DNA from: Litoditis marina
Lineage: Eukaryota; Nematoda; Chromadorea; Rhabditida; Rhabditidae
Direction: 5' to 3'
Assembly (NCBI GenBank): GCA_964036275.1
Contig: OZ038433.1
Coordinates: 25,093,485 to 25,157,484, forward strand
DNA: 64,000 bases
How positions within the stretch are numbered: position 1 is the stretch's first letter; every line of letters begins with the position of its first letter. Of this stretch, positions 46,740-59,192 are shown one piece after another. The notes beneath the pieces are model-generated. The model was not told the DNA's origin. It made no database searches and saw only the letters and a list, made by a program, of their open reading frames with translations. Both the position numbers and the translations under genes were made by a program.

Positions 46740-49700
46740 ATGCATGCTATAGTGTTTCTGTTTGGTTTGATAACCATCGCACATAGCCAAGACTCGCGAC
46801 TAGCCAGGTCAGTGACAGTTTGAATTCAGAAAACACTGACCATTGAAGAAAACACTGACCATGCTACCGTAAGATATTTCAAAACTGCGACATTGAGGCA
46901 CCTACTAGTCCTTCTTTAACAGCATGCCTCGCTCTGCATACAACACAGTTTGGTTAGCAGACAAGTTTACATTTACAGAATGCGACTTTTCAAGAGTGGC
47001 CTACTTCGCTGCTCAAATTTCAAGCCTTAAACACAATTTAATACCAGTAGAACACATTTTTGATTTCAACCAGAAGCAATTTTTGGAAACGGTGTTATTG
47101 ATTATTTTTTATTTTGATTTATTAACCGAACACATGTGGTATGTATGTTTACCAAATCAAAAAAATTATGTTGTTGGTTATGTTATTGGTTCATGAAGAA
47201 AAATGAACACTATATGTACAAAATATGCCAAGTTTCATGAACGACGAGATCTGGATTCGTTATTAGTTTTTTCTTCACTTACATTCTTCAGTTGTCGCTC
47301 AGTGTCGGTCATTCGATGCAAAGACGGCCTGACCTGTATTCAGAAGCAGTGGATGTGTGATGGTCGAATTGACTGCCCCGATCATTCCGATGAGCAACCA
47401 CACATTTGCGGGAAACGAGGGAACTCGGGCAACAAGGTACACAGTGGGCCTGATTTTATATCTGTCCAGTTGTCCACTTTGAAGAAAACAAAAAAGTCAA
47501 TTGGAGAGAAAATCGGACGGTTAGAGATTCAGGTGATGTGCTCCAAGGTTCTTTTGCAGAACAGTTTATAGGAGAAGTGTTGAATGTTGTTCGCACGTCA
47601 GGTTGAATGACTGCCGCCTAACGCTGTGTCTACCTTCTGTAGAACGAAAAACGATGGAAAAAAAAGCTTTGTATTTTCACTTTGGATACCAGCTATCGCA
47701 CACTTTTTTGAAATGTAAATACGAGAGAGTATTGAATTTGGAAAAAGTTTTCAAACAAACCGAACAAGGTAATGATTTATTCACGTACCAAGAGGCGTTT
47801 TTCACTTTTTTGGAAATACAGTAATGCACGAAGCAATGATGAAGACCAGTGTGAAGTACAGAACAAGGCAAGTTCTGTCCAAAACGAGAGCCATAACTTT
47901 CCAATCTTCTTCGTTTTTCATGTCTTCTCTGCTCGAGATGAACCTTTCCTATTAAAAATTACATGACTATCGAAAGTAAAATCAGCAGATCAGCACAGAA
48001 GCTCCATTGTACTTTGTACTTTGTACGAGTGAATCACAATTTTGTTCTCTCAAAGAGTTTCCCGAAAATAATGCACTACAGTAGAGTGCGGGATTTTTCA
48101 ACGTCTCACGTAAGTTCACATCACTAGTAGTAATTCTGGAGTAATTCTGGAGATCTGTAAACTGAAGAGCCAGATTGAACAAGAAAAAGAAACTCATTTT
48201 GAGCAAATTTCTATGATATCACCTCAAACCACTCGAGAATTTCAGTGATTTCCATCACGCCCTGCTCCAGATTGGAGTAGACAGCCAGATCCTCCACATT
48301 TGTGCTTAATCGTGGACGAAGGGCTCTCGCTGAAACAAACACAATATTAGCCGCGCTTGCAATCCATTAGCATCTTCACCAGGTTTCTTCACTTTCATAA
48401 AGAATACTGCCTTAAAAAAATAGACAATTCTGAAAACTAGCATATACTGAGCAAATTAAACGGACTGGCCTGACCGAGAGTGTTGATATTTTTCATTCGT
48501 GTCGATGCATCTTCCATCAGTTCTGTTTTGCTGGGTGTTTCATCTGCAGTCAATATCAAGTCATTCGTCTGAATAGAGATATTAATCAGCAATATGATTT
48601 ACATTTGCAAGTTTCCTAGAAATGAGCCAGAGTTGGCAATCGTTCACTTCTGCTACATACCGCACTACTACGTCATATCGTATTTTCAACTTCGGCATAG
48701 ACGGTTCCAAAGATTTGAAGGAAAATTGCGTAATGTGACATCACGTAGAGAAATGAGTTGATAAGCAAACAACTTACACCATTTTAAATCAACTCATCAC
48801 CTTTTCTTGGTCACAGTGATGTTTCATCAGAAGAACTCGTGGTAGCACATCTAGAAACACGTATTTCGTCTGAAAAATAGAAACTGAAGCAAGATTGAGC
48901 AATATGGAACTATATGCACTAACAGTATGGGGTTTCTCTTCCCGAAGCCGGCCTATACGGTGTATGCAGCCCTATCAAGCTTTATCCGTAATTTGTTTCC
49001 GTTGTTTTCGATCGAAATTCACACCCTGGTTAGAGATCAAACTGCGACGATGAAAAGTTATGACCTACCCAGGGTCCCATTTCACGAAGGGCCGAACTTC
49101 TGAAGTGGACATTCATGATGAGTACAGTGGCCATTGTGGACGCACCCATGATACACAAGGAGGCCGAGAAGAAAGCCGCTGCAATGTACGGTTGTTGAAG
49201 TCGAACTCGAAACTCAAACAACTATGAATATTCAGAACTAGAAAAACTCGTAACTGGAAAACTCAGAACTTTCAACTCGATTTACGACCGCTGCAATGGT
49301 GAAAGCCTCTTGGTTTTGAGATTAGGAAATTTACACGTTCTTTCTCAGCATTGTTGTGTTCGTAATCATCTTCATTGATCTCTTCTCTTCTCTCTGTATT
49401 CTCCTTCTCTCGTTATCTCTCGCTATTTCTTGTCATTCTTGCTCTCATGTGCTCTTTCTCTCGCCTTTTCGCTCTGTAAATGTCTCTCTCGCTTTCTATT
49501 TTCCTTTTCTCACTTTGACGTCTATTTATAACCTGTTCTGACCTATGACTGGTATGGATTCCGAAGTGGGTGGGGTTGCCTTCGATGTTTGCGAGAGAAA
49601 TATCAAGACAGCGAGTATATTTGTAGTTTCTGAAAACAAAACAAAATAAAAACACGGTCTCTTGAGTTATGTCTGTGTTTTTTTCATGGAAACACACTTT

Positions 49701-52700
49701 GAACAATCAAAGCAGAAGAAAAACTCTTGTCGGCGTACCAATCTGGTCAATCTCATGAGGGGCTCCATTCTTCCATGAGAACGTAAGAACATCTCATGAA
49801 CTACTCACTATCTAAGAACTGTCAATTTTTTAGCAAAGCGATCAAAAACATCTCATGAGAAGCTGATGAGATTTGGTTCAGGAGAGGTTCTCAAACCGTT
49901 AGCAAACAGGTACGAACGTAGGGTAATTTTCTCTCCCCCGGCCGTGGGCATCATAAATTGGATGATGTTGCTCATTGAAATGAGAACCGCCGGCAGGACC
50001 CAATTTAGGACATAGTATAGACTTCTTCGCCTAATATGCACATGGAAGTACAACTCGATGTAAGTCTCTCCGTTGAATTCCTTCACTGTTTTGTTAGCCA
50101 TAGTTTCTGGAACAACAAATCGTTAATGGGGAATGATTGTTCATGAATTGTAGAACTGCCTATACACTAGAGAAATCTTATACCTTATTAGGACGATTGT
50201 GCAGAGGTATTCGAATACTAGCACAGTCCTCCCTGAGCGAAATTCGATTAACTGATTTTTTTTGCGAAATGAGCATTTCAGTTCAAAACATGCTTGGAAT
50301 TTCACACTTTTCGTTTCGGGAGCATCAAGCCTTTGGTCTATATAAGCATTTGTGTTATCTAAAAACCAGCAACATAAAAATCACGTAACGTTGTGCGCGG
50401 CAGCTGCTTCACCGTTAATTTCACCAGGTGGAATGCAATAAGGATTATTCGCACTAATCGGTACCTTGGAAATTACATAACTATGTTCCAAATTTCAACT
50501 GACAACTACTTTTGAAAGAAGTTCATGTCGTTGTCCAACAACCCAACAATGTTTAGCTAGGTATTGGAATCTTTTGAAGTTTTTATGCTTGCCTAGAATC
50601 TCGAACTCTTCACTGGCGATGAAGTATGTCATGTCGATTTGGTTATCCCCTTCCAAGTCGCTATCGTCAATGTTCAAGTCCAATTTCGATCCGGCATAGG
50701 TCCATGAGCCGTACTGTAAATAGTATATAGTATATATAAAGTAGTAGTAGTATAAATAGTAAGTAGTTCCCTCTCCACATCAAACAGAAGCTCATGTGCT
50801 GTATGTTGCCTCTGCGTTTCACATTTGATCGCGTTGTTTATAAAAAAAATTTGAAAAAGCGTGTATCGAGATCAAACTATAACTAAGATTAGGTATATAT
50901 TGTTTTCGTACAGGCGTGAAAGTTGAAGCAATGCTTGCGAACCTACAACATTTGAGTGAAAATTTCAATCAAAGCCTCGCGTGGCTCTGCGATGTTATCC
51001 AGCTGCCCCGTGAATAATTGATCTCGAATAAACGTTGCTCGTGATTTATCGATAGCGCACGTGTAAATGTTTCTCTAACCATCACAAATAACATGTGCTA
51101 AGTCCAATTCACCTTCAGAAAGCATATTTGTTCGTCAAATGGAAACCAGGTCATAGTTAGTTCGCAGGATATTTTCACGATGCCCGGCGGGGCAATGTAC
51201 ACAGTTCCCAGGTGAGATACCACTGCATTCACTGGAAACGAGGCATCGAAGTTCTCGTTCACGCTGGAAGAAAAACTATTTTATTGAACAACAATTGTTT
51301 ACCAAAATATTTTCTGATAACATTTATGCAAAGTATTAGGACAGCATGATTAATTATTTGTTAGGATCCGAATGCAAACTCGAAATGTATCTTTGCTCAA
51401 ACAACCAGTACTCAATCATAACGGAATAAGTAGAAATGTGCCGTAGAACTGATCTCAATTATCTTGTGTGATGGAAATCAGTGAAAACACGTAAGAAAGA
51501 ACGCTGAGCTCACCTGTTGAATAATAAGACGTCTGGCATCCAGATGAACTTTTTAGGAATTTGTATATCGGAAATGTTTCCATATTCGTGGGTCTTCCAT
51601 TTCAGTTTGTAGTCTTGCCAGGTCATTTGGGTCCAAACAACCAATGTCAAAGCCTGGTTTTTCTCGTCCTGAAAAAGGGTATAATTATCAAATCAAATCA
51701 AATCAAATATTTATTACATAGTGTGTAATAACGGAACGAAAGTTTGAAACGCGAAAGGTTGCAAAAATAAGAATGATGAAAAAAAAAAACATAGAAAACA
51801 AAAGATATGATAATACTGTATACATTCTATACTAAAAAATTATCAAAAAATTCTTCATCATTCCTGGTCTTAAATTTGTTTAGCACGAACATAGATGACT
51901 AAATATTACCCCGATTCATCAGAAAAACTCGTCCGACAACTGTTAAACTCATTTAGGGCTCTTTGTCATCAATTTTTCGAGTCAAAACTACTGGAAATAC
52001 CCAGTCAGTCGATTCGATCAATAAATCACTGACCATTCATGTTGTCACAGCTTTCTGAAAAGTTTGAACAACTCACGACATCGACAATCTGCTGCAGTAA
52101 AACCCGCAGCTTAACTGCTATCGCTTCGGAATGATTTTTGACAGGTCGTTCGATCACATTATAGTTTTCTTTGAGATCTTGAATCAGTCTGTACTCTTGT
52201 GCGCTTTGGAATGTAAGGTCGAGTAGCGAGAATACGAGAAAGAGAAACATTAATGAGGAGCAAAGGATACCTCCGCGAAACCTCTGAGCACACAGATTAT
52301 CGTCTTCAGCGCCAGATCAGGAGGTAGATCGGACACTGAGACGTGTAATCACGATGTGAACACAGACATGCTCTGTTTACTAGACAATTCTATGAGAGAT
52401 AGTAATTACCTCGTATGTGTGATTATTGCTTCCATGAGTATCGCAAAACTGTAACTTCGTTTTGTTTAGCTTGGTTTGTAGTTTAGCAGCGCGTGTATTA
52501 AAGGATATTCAATATTTGTTGTGTGCAAGCGGACCGAACATAGAGAAAACTGAATATCACTAAAATCAGACGCACACTGACCACACAAATGAAAATCATA
52601 ATGATATGCATATTCGGAGAGTTTTCCGCCGTTTTAACTCAGCATTGCTCCGTGAAAAACAAATGTTACCTGCTCAAAACTATACCTTCAAAACAGTTTT

Positions 52701-54173
52701 TTTTCATAAGTTCCAACACCAGTTGTAACATTTCAATGTACCAAGTAATCCTGTAAACATTCAGAGGAGTTTCAGAATCACAATAGCTACAGCTTCTTCA
52801 AAGGTATCTTCCACATGGAAATTACCGTAACCTCGTCCAACGTTTCGCATGAAGAGTGGTATTCTTAACTTTACATTAATTGGAATGCATTGCTATGGTT
52901 TGAAAAAGTATACCACAATTTCAGAATGGTAGTTCCCGCTATTTCTCCTCGCAACTCAGGTGTCCCACGACTTGGTTTTTCTGCCAGGACGGCTCTGGCT
53001 GTGTTCAACCGGCTGTAGTCTGTGACCAGCAAAAAGATTGCAGGTGGCTAAATTAGGTGTTGCCAACTTTGTATGACGTGCAAACTAGGGTTGTTAATCG
53101 AGTTCAAAATTTCGAGTTTTCGAGTTTTCGAGTTTTCGAGTTTTGGGAAATTTCGAGTTTTCGAGTTTTCGAGTTTTGGGAAATTTCGAGTTTTCGAGTT
53201 TTCGAGTTTTGGGAAATTTCGAGTTTTCGAGTTTTCGAGTTTTGAAAAATTTCGAGTTTTCGAGTTTTGAAAAATTTCGAGTTTTCGAGTTTTCGAGTTT
53301 TCGAGTTTTGGGAAATTTCGAGTTTTCGAGTTTCGAGTTCGACTCAACTCGAAAATTTTCGAGTTTTTTCGAGTCGAGTCGGGTTTTGAGTGTTTTTGGA
53401 CCCAAAAGAGACATTTTTCGAGTCCGAAATTTTGATTTTCGAGTTTTCGCGTTCAAATTTTCGAGTTTTCGAGTTTTCGAGTTTTCGAGTTTTGGGAAAT
53501 TTCGAGTTTTCGAGTTTTCGAGTTTTCGAATTTTGGAAAATTTCGAGTTTTCGAGTTTTCGAGTTTTCGCGTTTTTGGAAAATTTCGAGTTTTCGAGTTT
53601 TCGAGTTTTCGAGTTTTGAGAAATTTCGAGTTTTCGAGTTTCGAGTTCGACTCAACTCGAAAATTTTCGAGTTTTTTCGAGTCGAGTCGAGTTTCGAGTT
53701 CGACTTTAACAACCCTAGTGCGAACGAAACATTGAGATGATGCTGTTATATCCGAATCATTCGTACTGTGAATAATGTAGTTGGTCAACCAACTCTCAGG
53801 AGGAGACATAAAATAATTGCAAGACATAAAATATATTTGGCTAAGTGTACGTCCCGGTATTTTTAATATCGGTAAATAACTGAATAGAACGGTATTTCTT
53901 TCTCGACCGTGACTAGAATTACTCTTAGAGCAATCGTTTTGATTGTAGGCAGGTGATACAAATAACTGTTGTGTTTCGATTTTGCTGTAGTTTACGAATT
54001 TTGAATGTTAAGCAACGCAATCAAACACAGCAAGTAGGCACAACATACACCGTATAGACTGTATTTTGAAAAATATAATTTGTTCTACTTTCAGAGATGG
54101 CTCGGATGAAGGATCCCACTGCCACCTAAGTGATGGAATGCACCGAAAAACGTCGGATAAAATTGTTTACTAG
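46740..54173 (+). CDS. Secreted protein with two LDL-receptor class A domains
   Basis: Four exons, 46740-46807, 47292-47436, 52925-53043 and 54095-54173, join in phase to 411 bp (136 residues, stop TAG). The first exon is a signal peptide ([16 protein letters not shown]). Exon 2 holds a full LDLa domain with six Cys and the Ca2+-binding end [13 protein letters not shown]. Exon 3 carries the first five Cys of a second domain ([18 protein letters not shown]), and exon 4 completes it with [10 protein letters not shown], so the intron splits the domain just before its acidic Ca2+ site. LDLa domains bind ligands or lipoproteins outside the cell; there is no membrane segment here. The 5.5-kb second intron encloses the whole channel gene on the other strand. 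An alternative is that exon 2 reads through to a stop at 47571, but the phase fit and shared LDLa theme favour the four-exon model. Confidence 0.83.
47802..52250 (-). CDS. Cys-loop ligand-gated ion channel subunit (nicotinic type, non-alpha)
   Basis: Eleven exons in gene order: 52250-52077, 51668-51514, 51263-51113, 50713-50593, 50106-49918, 49629-49543, 49178-49069, 48869-48801, 48568-48475, 48329-48223 and 47948-47802. They total 1404 bp, a complete 467-residue protein. A signal peptide begins [10 protein letters not shown]. Loop D shows TWQDYKLKW and loop A has MPDVLLFN (Phe in place of the usual Tyr). The Cys loop has 13 residues between C143 and C157 (WFPFDEQIC). TM1 follows [12 protein letters not shown] before TM2 indicates a cation channel, and PPTSES follows TM2. 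TM3 begins PVIAAFFS and TM4 lies near the C-terminus. No vicinal Cys pair lies before TM1, so it is a non-alpha subunit; the ligand is unknown. One intron (50592 to 50107) uses a GC donor. It is nested in an intron of the LDLa gene. Confidence 0.95.
49179..49298 (-). repeat. 8-bp target duplication CATTGCAG carrying a splice acceptor
   Basis: On the minus strand CATTGCAG occurs at 49298-49291 and again at 49186-49179. The second copy is the acceptor of the channel exon at 49178-49069. Between them lies the 104-bp element at 49187-49290. Confidence 0.85.
49187..49290. mobile_element. Decayed hAT-like TCGA minisatellite element, 104 bp
   Basis: The plus strand begins TACGGTTGTTGAAGTCGAAC, matching TAGGGTTGTTAAAGTCGAAC of the family, and ends CAACTCGATTTACGACCG with about two terminal bases lost. 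It is flanked by a perfect CTGCAATG repeat. Confidence 0.8.
52925..53043 (+). other. Third exon of the LDLa gene, beyond the nested channel gene
   Basis: It has a clean TTTCAG acceptor in phase 0 and a GTGGCT donor in phase 2. Its Cys pattern is that of an LDLa domain lacking only the last Cys, which the exon at 54095 supplies. Confidence 0.8.
53086..53717. mobile_element. hAT-like element with long TCGA minisatellite, 632 bp
   Basis: Ends are TAGGGTTGTTAATCGAG and TTTAACAACCCTA; flanks are GTGCAAAC (53078-53085) and GTGCGAAC (53718-53725), 7 of 8 identical. Inside, (TTTTCGAG)n alternates with TTTTGGGAAAT spacers in two similar halves separated by a 60-bp unique part near 53390-53450. It lies in the last intron of the LDLa gene. 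Confidence 0.9.
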
Positions 54174-54285
54174 ACATTGTGAACGAGAACTGTTTCAATT
54201 CCGAGTTTAGAGTACCCGTTTTGCAATAGGTATATGTCAACATCCTATAACAATATTTATTTTGTTGTAACTATAACCTATCAGC

Positions 54286-54291
54286 AATAAA
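54286..54291 (+). terminator. AATAAA polyadenylation signal
   Basis: It lies 113 bases after the stop of the LDLa gene. Confidence 0.5.
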
Positions 54292-56355
54292 TCTTTATTA
54301 CTTAAGAGTTTTTCAAACAGAGAGAATAATAATAGTCGGCTTCATTAAAATATATGCGAAATTCTCATGATTAGTAATGAAAGGTTGGGAATAACAATGT
54401 TGATCGTATTCATTTGCGAAGTGAACATACTCTCATTTTACCGTGTAGATCGGAGCTTGGGTTCAAGTTCGTCTATGGAATTTATCAAAGTTTGAAAGTT
54501 TTTGAGCTCAGAAGTCCAAACTTCCCTGGAATGTGATGTTGGCCATCAAACAGTTGTCTTTGTCTTGGGGGGCGCTGTAGAAAGGTTATAGAAACATGGA
54601 GTTTTTTTTTATATTTTTTCGAAAATTCCTTAATTTCAAAATATTTTATACTGTATGATTTTATTTACGTGTCAAAACTACTAAGGCTCTTTGATATGAT
54701 TTTTTCTCTTTATTTCTCGGAATAAGAATATACAATGTTTATGCCCTATTCAGTTCCGCGTTCGAATCGGTTCATGGGTTTCCGCTTTGAATTCGATATC
54801 TCTCATTCTCTTAGTACTTTTGCCCTTGACATTCCGTTTTCCGTTTAAGAAACTGCGCTTTGCCATTGAAACAAACCCGTCCTTACAAGTTTCACGGCCG
54901 TCCTCAAGGACTGCGATCTATTTGATAAGAAAAGGGCGACAAAAACAAAATGGCCCATACATGCTACGAGAAAACAACATAAAAACGGAAAACACATAAA
55001 GTCTATTACAGTGGGCTTCATAAACTCAGTACGAAACTAAATAATGAGGTTTATCGTTGAGTGATGGAAAAGCCGAAAAAGACATTGATAAAACATACTG
55101 TGTACTTATTTAGTGTACGTACATAAGTTTATCCTGTTCATATTGTGACGAGTTTATTTGAATTGAACGATACTCAAAATAATCAAACTGAAGAGATCTA
55201 ACCATCTTATTACACCGGTGTTTTATATACGTCCTTACGTGTCATGACGGCTAAATTGAATTTCATTGAGAACGTAAATGGATATAGCCACTGGGCTGAA
55301 ACGTTCGTGTGAATCAGTTTGAAATTCTCTGAGTTAACGACACCAGTAGAATGCACACAATCTTCTTTATCTGAGTTAACTGAAAACGGCGAGTATGAAA
55401 CTTACTTATTGCTTCCCTGATGACTGTGTAGAGTAGATTCGTTTTATAACTGATTAAAAGTTATCTGAGCACTGTGATATTCTCAAGAACTCATAAAAAC
55501 TGAAACGTACTAGCGCATACAAGAGAAATAGTTTATTTTGACATTCTATTATTTATTATTCTCTGTTTCTGTCCTTCAGGGAATATTCTGTGCAATCGGT
55601 TTTCCGGAACTTGTCTGAAACTCGATCAAATGTCACGTAGTGTTAGTTTCAAGTACGTGATAACGACAACAAAAAAACAACAGAAAGACCGCTCCAGATC
55701 TTGAATTGATTGAATTTTCTAAGTTGAAAATACAAAGCTTTGAAGTGTTCGTGTCGGAAAACAACAGTTGGTTTTATAACAGAAAAAGACCACTTTTTCA
55801 TTTTTTTATAACCAAGTCTCATTTAGTGGACTGTTCTTTTCACGGAAAGACCGCTTCATAACCGTTTGGAACAAAAGTCTTCTGTACTGTACTTAGAACT
55901 AAAGTCACTGTACTCTTACTTCTAGTTCTATACTACCTTCTTATGGAATAGTGAGGACGCCGTCTTAATAAGGGAAACTGAGATTTTTCCCGTGCGCGAT
56001 ATCCCTTGAGACTGTAACACTCTAAAATGACTGTACCGTGCCGCTTATGCTATATAACAATCCTTCTATTTGGTATGTGAGACATGAATTCACTCTCAGA
56101 ATTGATTTTGAATGATAATCTTTGTTTGCTACAGTCAGCTTTAGTACGTTATAGGAAGGAGAGAATTAGGTTGGTATATATTGATTTACCGACAATCATT
56201 TCCACCCAGGGCTAACAGAAACACCTTCCAATACTGGACGCTTCATGATCAAGTTTTTTGCGTACAGCTTACCGAAAACACCGCGAGGTAAGAGAGTGTG
56301 TCAAGTAAAGATGCGCAGACAACGCGATTAGCATCCATTCAAGGTGAAATTCGGC

Positions 56356-56363
56356 GTATAAAA
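56356..56363 (+). promoter_or_regulatory. TATA box of collagen gene 1
   Basis: TATAAAAG lies about 37 bases before the ATG, implying a very short 5' UTR. The second collagen gene has TATATAAG at a similar place. Confidence 0.7.
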
Positions 56364-56399
56364 GCTGCGTTGGGAGGCGGTTAAGCAAGTGTTCCCAAG

Positions 56400-57728
56400 A
56401 TGGATCTCGAACACCGCGTGAAGGCCTACCGCTTCGTGGCATACTCTGCCGTCACCTTCTCAGTGGTTGCCGTACTATCAGTATGTGTCACCCTGCCAAT
56501 GGTATACAACTATGTACACCAGGTCAAGAGAACCATGCACAACGAGATCCAATTCTGCAAGGTTAGTTCACTATTTCAAGATTACGAAACTGTAATTGAA
56601 GACCCTATGTGAAATGATGTTGAGCGATCAAAACATTATCAACGCATGGCTGTATGCTTTAAAGCACCCACATTTCGAGAAAATCGCTCTATGGATACCA
56701 TTACAAAAACTTGAAAGTATACTGAAAGTATACTAAATTGTAGAAATAGTGGACCTCTACAACTCATTCATTTGCCTACTTTCCAGGGATCCGCTAAGGA
56801 CATCTGGTCCGAGGTCAGCCACCTGAAGAACATGCCCGCTGGAAACCGTACCGCCCGTCAATCTGGTTACGATTTCGGAGTTGACGGAGGATCTGCTTCC
56901 GCCGGAGGTTGCGACGCTTGCTGTCTTCCCGGAGCCGCCGGACCCGCTGGTACCCCCGGAAAGCCCGGTCGTCCCGGAAAGCCTGGAGCACCCGGACTCC
57001 CCGGAAACCCAGGCCGTCCTCCCCAGCAGCCTTGCGACCCCATCACTCCTCCTCCATGCAAGCCTTGCCCTCAGGGACCTGCCGGACCCGCTGGACCCCC
57101 CGGACCTACCGGAGATGCTGGATCCAACGGACAGCCTGGAGCACCCGGAAACGATGCCGCCCCTGGAGCCCCTGGACCCAAGGGACCCCCTGGACCCAAC
57201 GGAAACCCCGGAGCCCCTGGAGCCCCTGGACAGCCCGGTCAAGATGCCCCCAACGAGCCAGTACAGCCTGGAGCACCCGGAGCCCCTGGAGCTCCCGGAC
57301 CTCAGGGACCTCCCGGACAGAACGGACAACCTGGATCCGACGGACAGCCCGGTGAGAATTTGAGAGTATTGAGAGCATAGTTGATGTATACCACTAGGTA
57401 GTTCATTTGCCATTCAACAAGTGACTTTCCACATTGAAAAATTGATGTGGCACTCGAATTGGGTTACAAAATGAAAAATACATAAAAAGGCTATAGTTAA
57501 AACGCATAGGTTTTTGTGTCTTGTTTTGCTAGTCATTCACCAGTAATGTTTTCAGGCCAGCCCGGACCCAAGGGACCCAACGGATCCGACGGTCAGCCCG
57601 GAAACGACGGAAACCCAGGAGCTCCCGGACCCGCCGGACCTCCCGGAGGTGCCGGAGAGAAGGGAATCTGCCCCAAGTACTGCGCCATCGATGGTGGAGT
57701 TTTCTTCGAGGATGGATCTCGCCGTTAA
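56400..57728 (+). CDS. Cuticle collagen, copy 1
   Basis: Exons 56400-56561, 56787-57351 and 57556-57728 give 299 residues. A membrane-spanning or signal-anchor segment (residues about 14-36) follows a short basic N-terminus. The homology block A sequence NEIQFCKGSAKDIW is followed by NRTAR, which fits the subtilisin-type (RxxR) cleavage site of nematode collagens. Gly-X-Y blocks are framed by Cys clusters: [22 protein letters not shown] and ICPKYC. The protein is secreted, trimerises and is crosslinked into the cuticle. Codon choice is strongly biased (GGA Gly, CCC/CCT/CCA Pro), typical of a highly expressed gene. Two residues differ from copy 2: Ala in NMPAGNR and Thr in GPPGPTGD. It belongs to the large col family; the precise orthologue cannot be told. 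Confidence 0.97.
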
Positions 57729-57784
57729 GCGACACTTCGTACTTCTTGTTTTGCTATTTGCTCAACAAAAATAGACACAATCAA

Positions 57785-57790
57785 AATAAA
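57785..57790 (+). terminator. AATAAA polyadenylation signal, collagen 1
   Basis: It lies 57 bases after the stop, within a 3' UTR conserved between both collagen copies. Confidence 0.7.
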
Positions 57791-59192
57791 GATTGTCTAG
57801 CTCAACTGTTATTATGAAACACGAAATAGTAAACAAATACGGCATTCCTTGTCATGTTTGGCAACCAGTAAACAATGAGTCAGATGTGTATCGATTTGTC
57901 TAATGGAAGTCAACCAGTTCCGGTAAATCAAGCACTTAACAACCAGAGGGATTGTTAAATATTACCTAAGACTTGTGGAGAAAAAGTTGATCTGAAATTA
58001 GCAGAGAAAATACAGCAACGCATTTCAAGTAACTTGTAAACTTTGTTCTCATTGAATACGAACACAAAACATCGGAAAATAAATCACTATTCAAATCTTC
58101 CGGAAAGTCAGGTTGAAGTTTGTTTGACTATGGATATTGTTCATATATTCCGGAAAGTTACAAATTTCTTTGTGTTCACTATGAACAAGTTGAAGTTAAC
58201 TAGCACTTTGGGAAACGGATGTAGTTTAAATTCATGAATCTCATAAATCAAGTTGCTATAGGTCCCATCAGATGTGAGGTGTAGTTTTATCTGCAGTTAC
58301 ATTATCATACTCATCAAACTACGACTGTAGCCGAGCGAGCATGATATGCGCACCCATGTTTAGTTTAAGAACTACACATTTGCTGCAGTTTGCGTTAATG
58401 AAACATTAAAAAAGTACTGATGCCAGCCATTAATGCCACGCATGTAGTGTCCGAATATCAAAAAACGGCCGTAATTGACAGAGCTGTTTCCGTGTGGTTG
58501 TTTAAAAGATGGTTCGGTACAGGGAATGACCAAATCTTTGTTGTAGTTTGTTCTCTCGGTACAGGTAAAACTTTTGGCGTGTTAATTTGGCGTGTTATTA
58601 CGGTCAATTCCGCCCAAAATGAGCTGGTACAGCCTATGTCTCAAAACCAGTACTGCATATACACTGAACCAGGTCCATTTTTCGGCTAAATATTGTCCGC
58701 GATCGTCCTTTTTCTTCACAATGGACTAAGTTTGAATACGATGGGCTGTTTTTGGAGGGATGGAATCGAATTCGAATCAAAATAATGTAACTATTCAGCG
58801 CTATTCATCTTTCATTCTAAATTCCGTATCCACGGAACCACTACAATTTTTTTGATTGGTATCTGAGGTGTTGACTATGTTCACATACCCGATAAACCGT
58901 TATATTCTTCGGTCAATTCATTTGGTTGTTAGTTAATGGTTTTTCAAATATATCGTCTATAGTTCATTAAGTGAGCTAGGGTCGGCAATTACCTGTGTGA
59001 TGAAGATTTAACTATTCAGAAATCGCTGCGCATAACCCCTGCTCTGGTGATGAATATTGGCGACTATATTAAACATTGCAAAACGAAGCAATCCAACTGC
59101 TTACTTAGTTATTCACCGTACATTATCATAGAAGACGAACATTACACGCGGTCCGCGAGATGTAACCAAAAACAGTTCTGTTTCTGTACGTA

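Larger units (their letters stand above)
54174..56399. other. Intergenic stretch upstream of the collagen genes
   Basis: An AATAAA at 54286 fits the LDLa gene 3' end. No coding exon or clear repeat was seen in 54300-56300; the frame at 54787-54999 lacks splice support and known motifs. Confidence 0.6.

Noticed and set aside
53048..53827. Long frames with Phe-Glu-Phe-Ser or Lys-Thr-Arg repeats on both strands
   Set aside because: The TTTTCGAG minisatellite lacks stop codons in several frames. It lies in an intron inside a transposable element and no splice structure supports it. The same applies at 25913-26249, 27849-28160 and 14020-14277.
56757..57413. 218-codon Gly/Ser-rich minus-strand frame across the collagen
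   Set aside because: It is the antisense shadow of the Gly-X-Y exon; the copy at 61322-61894 is the same effect.
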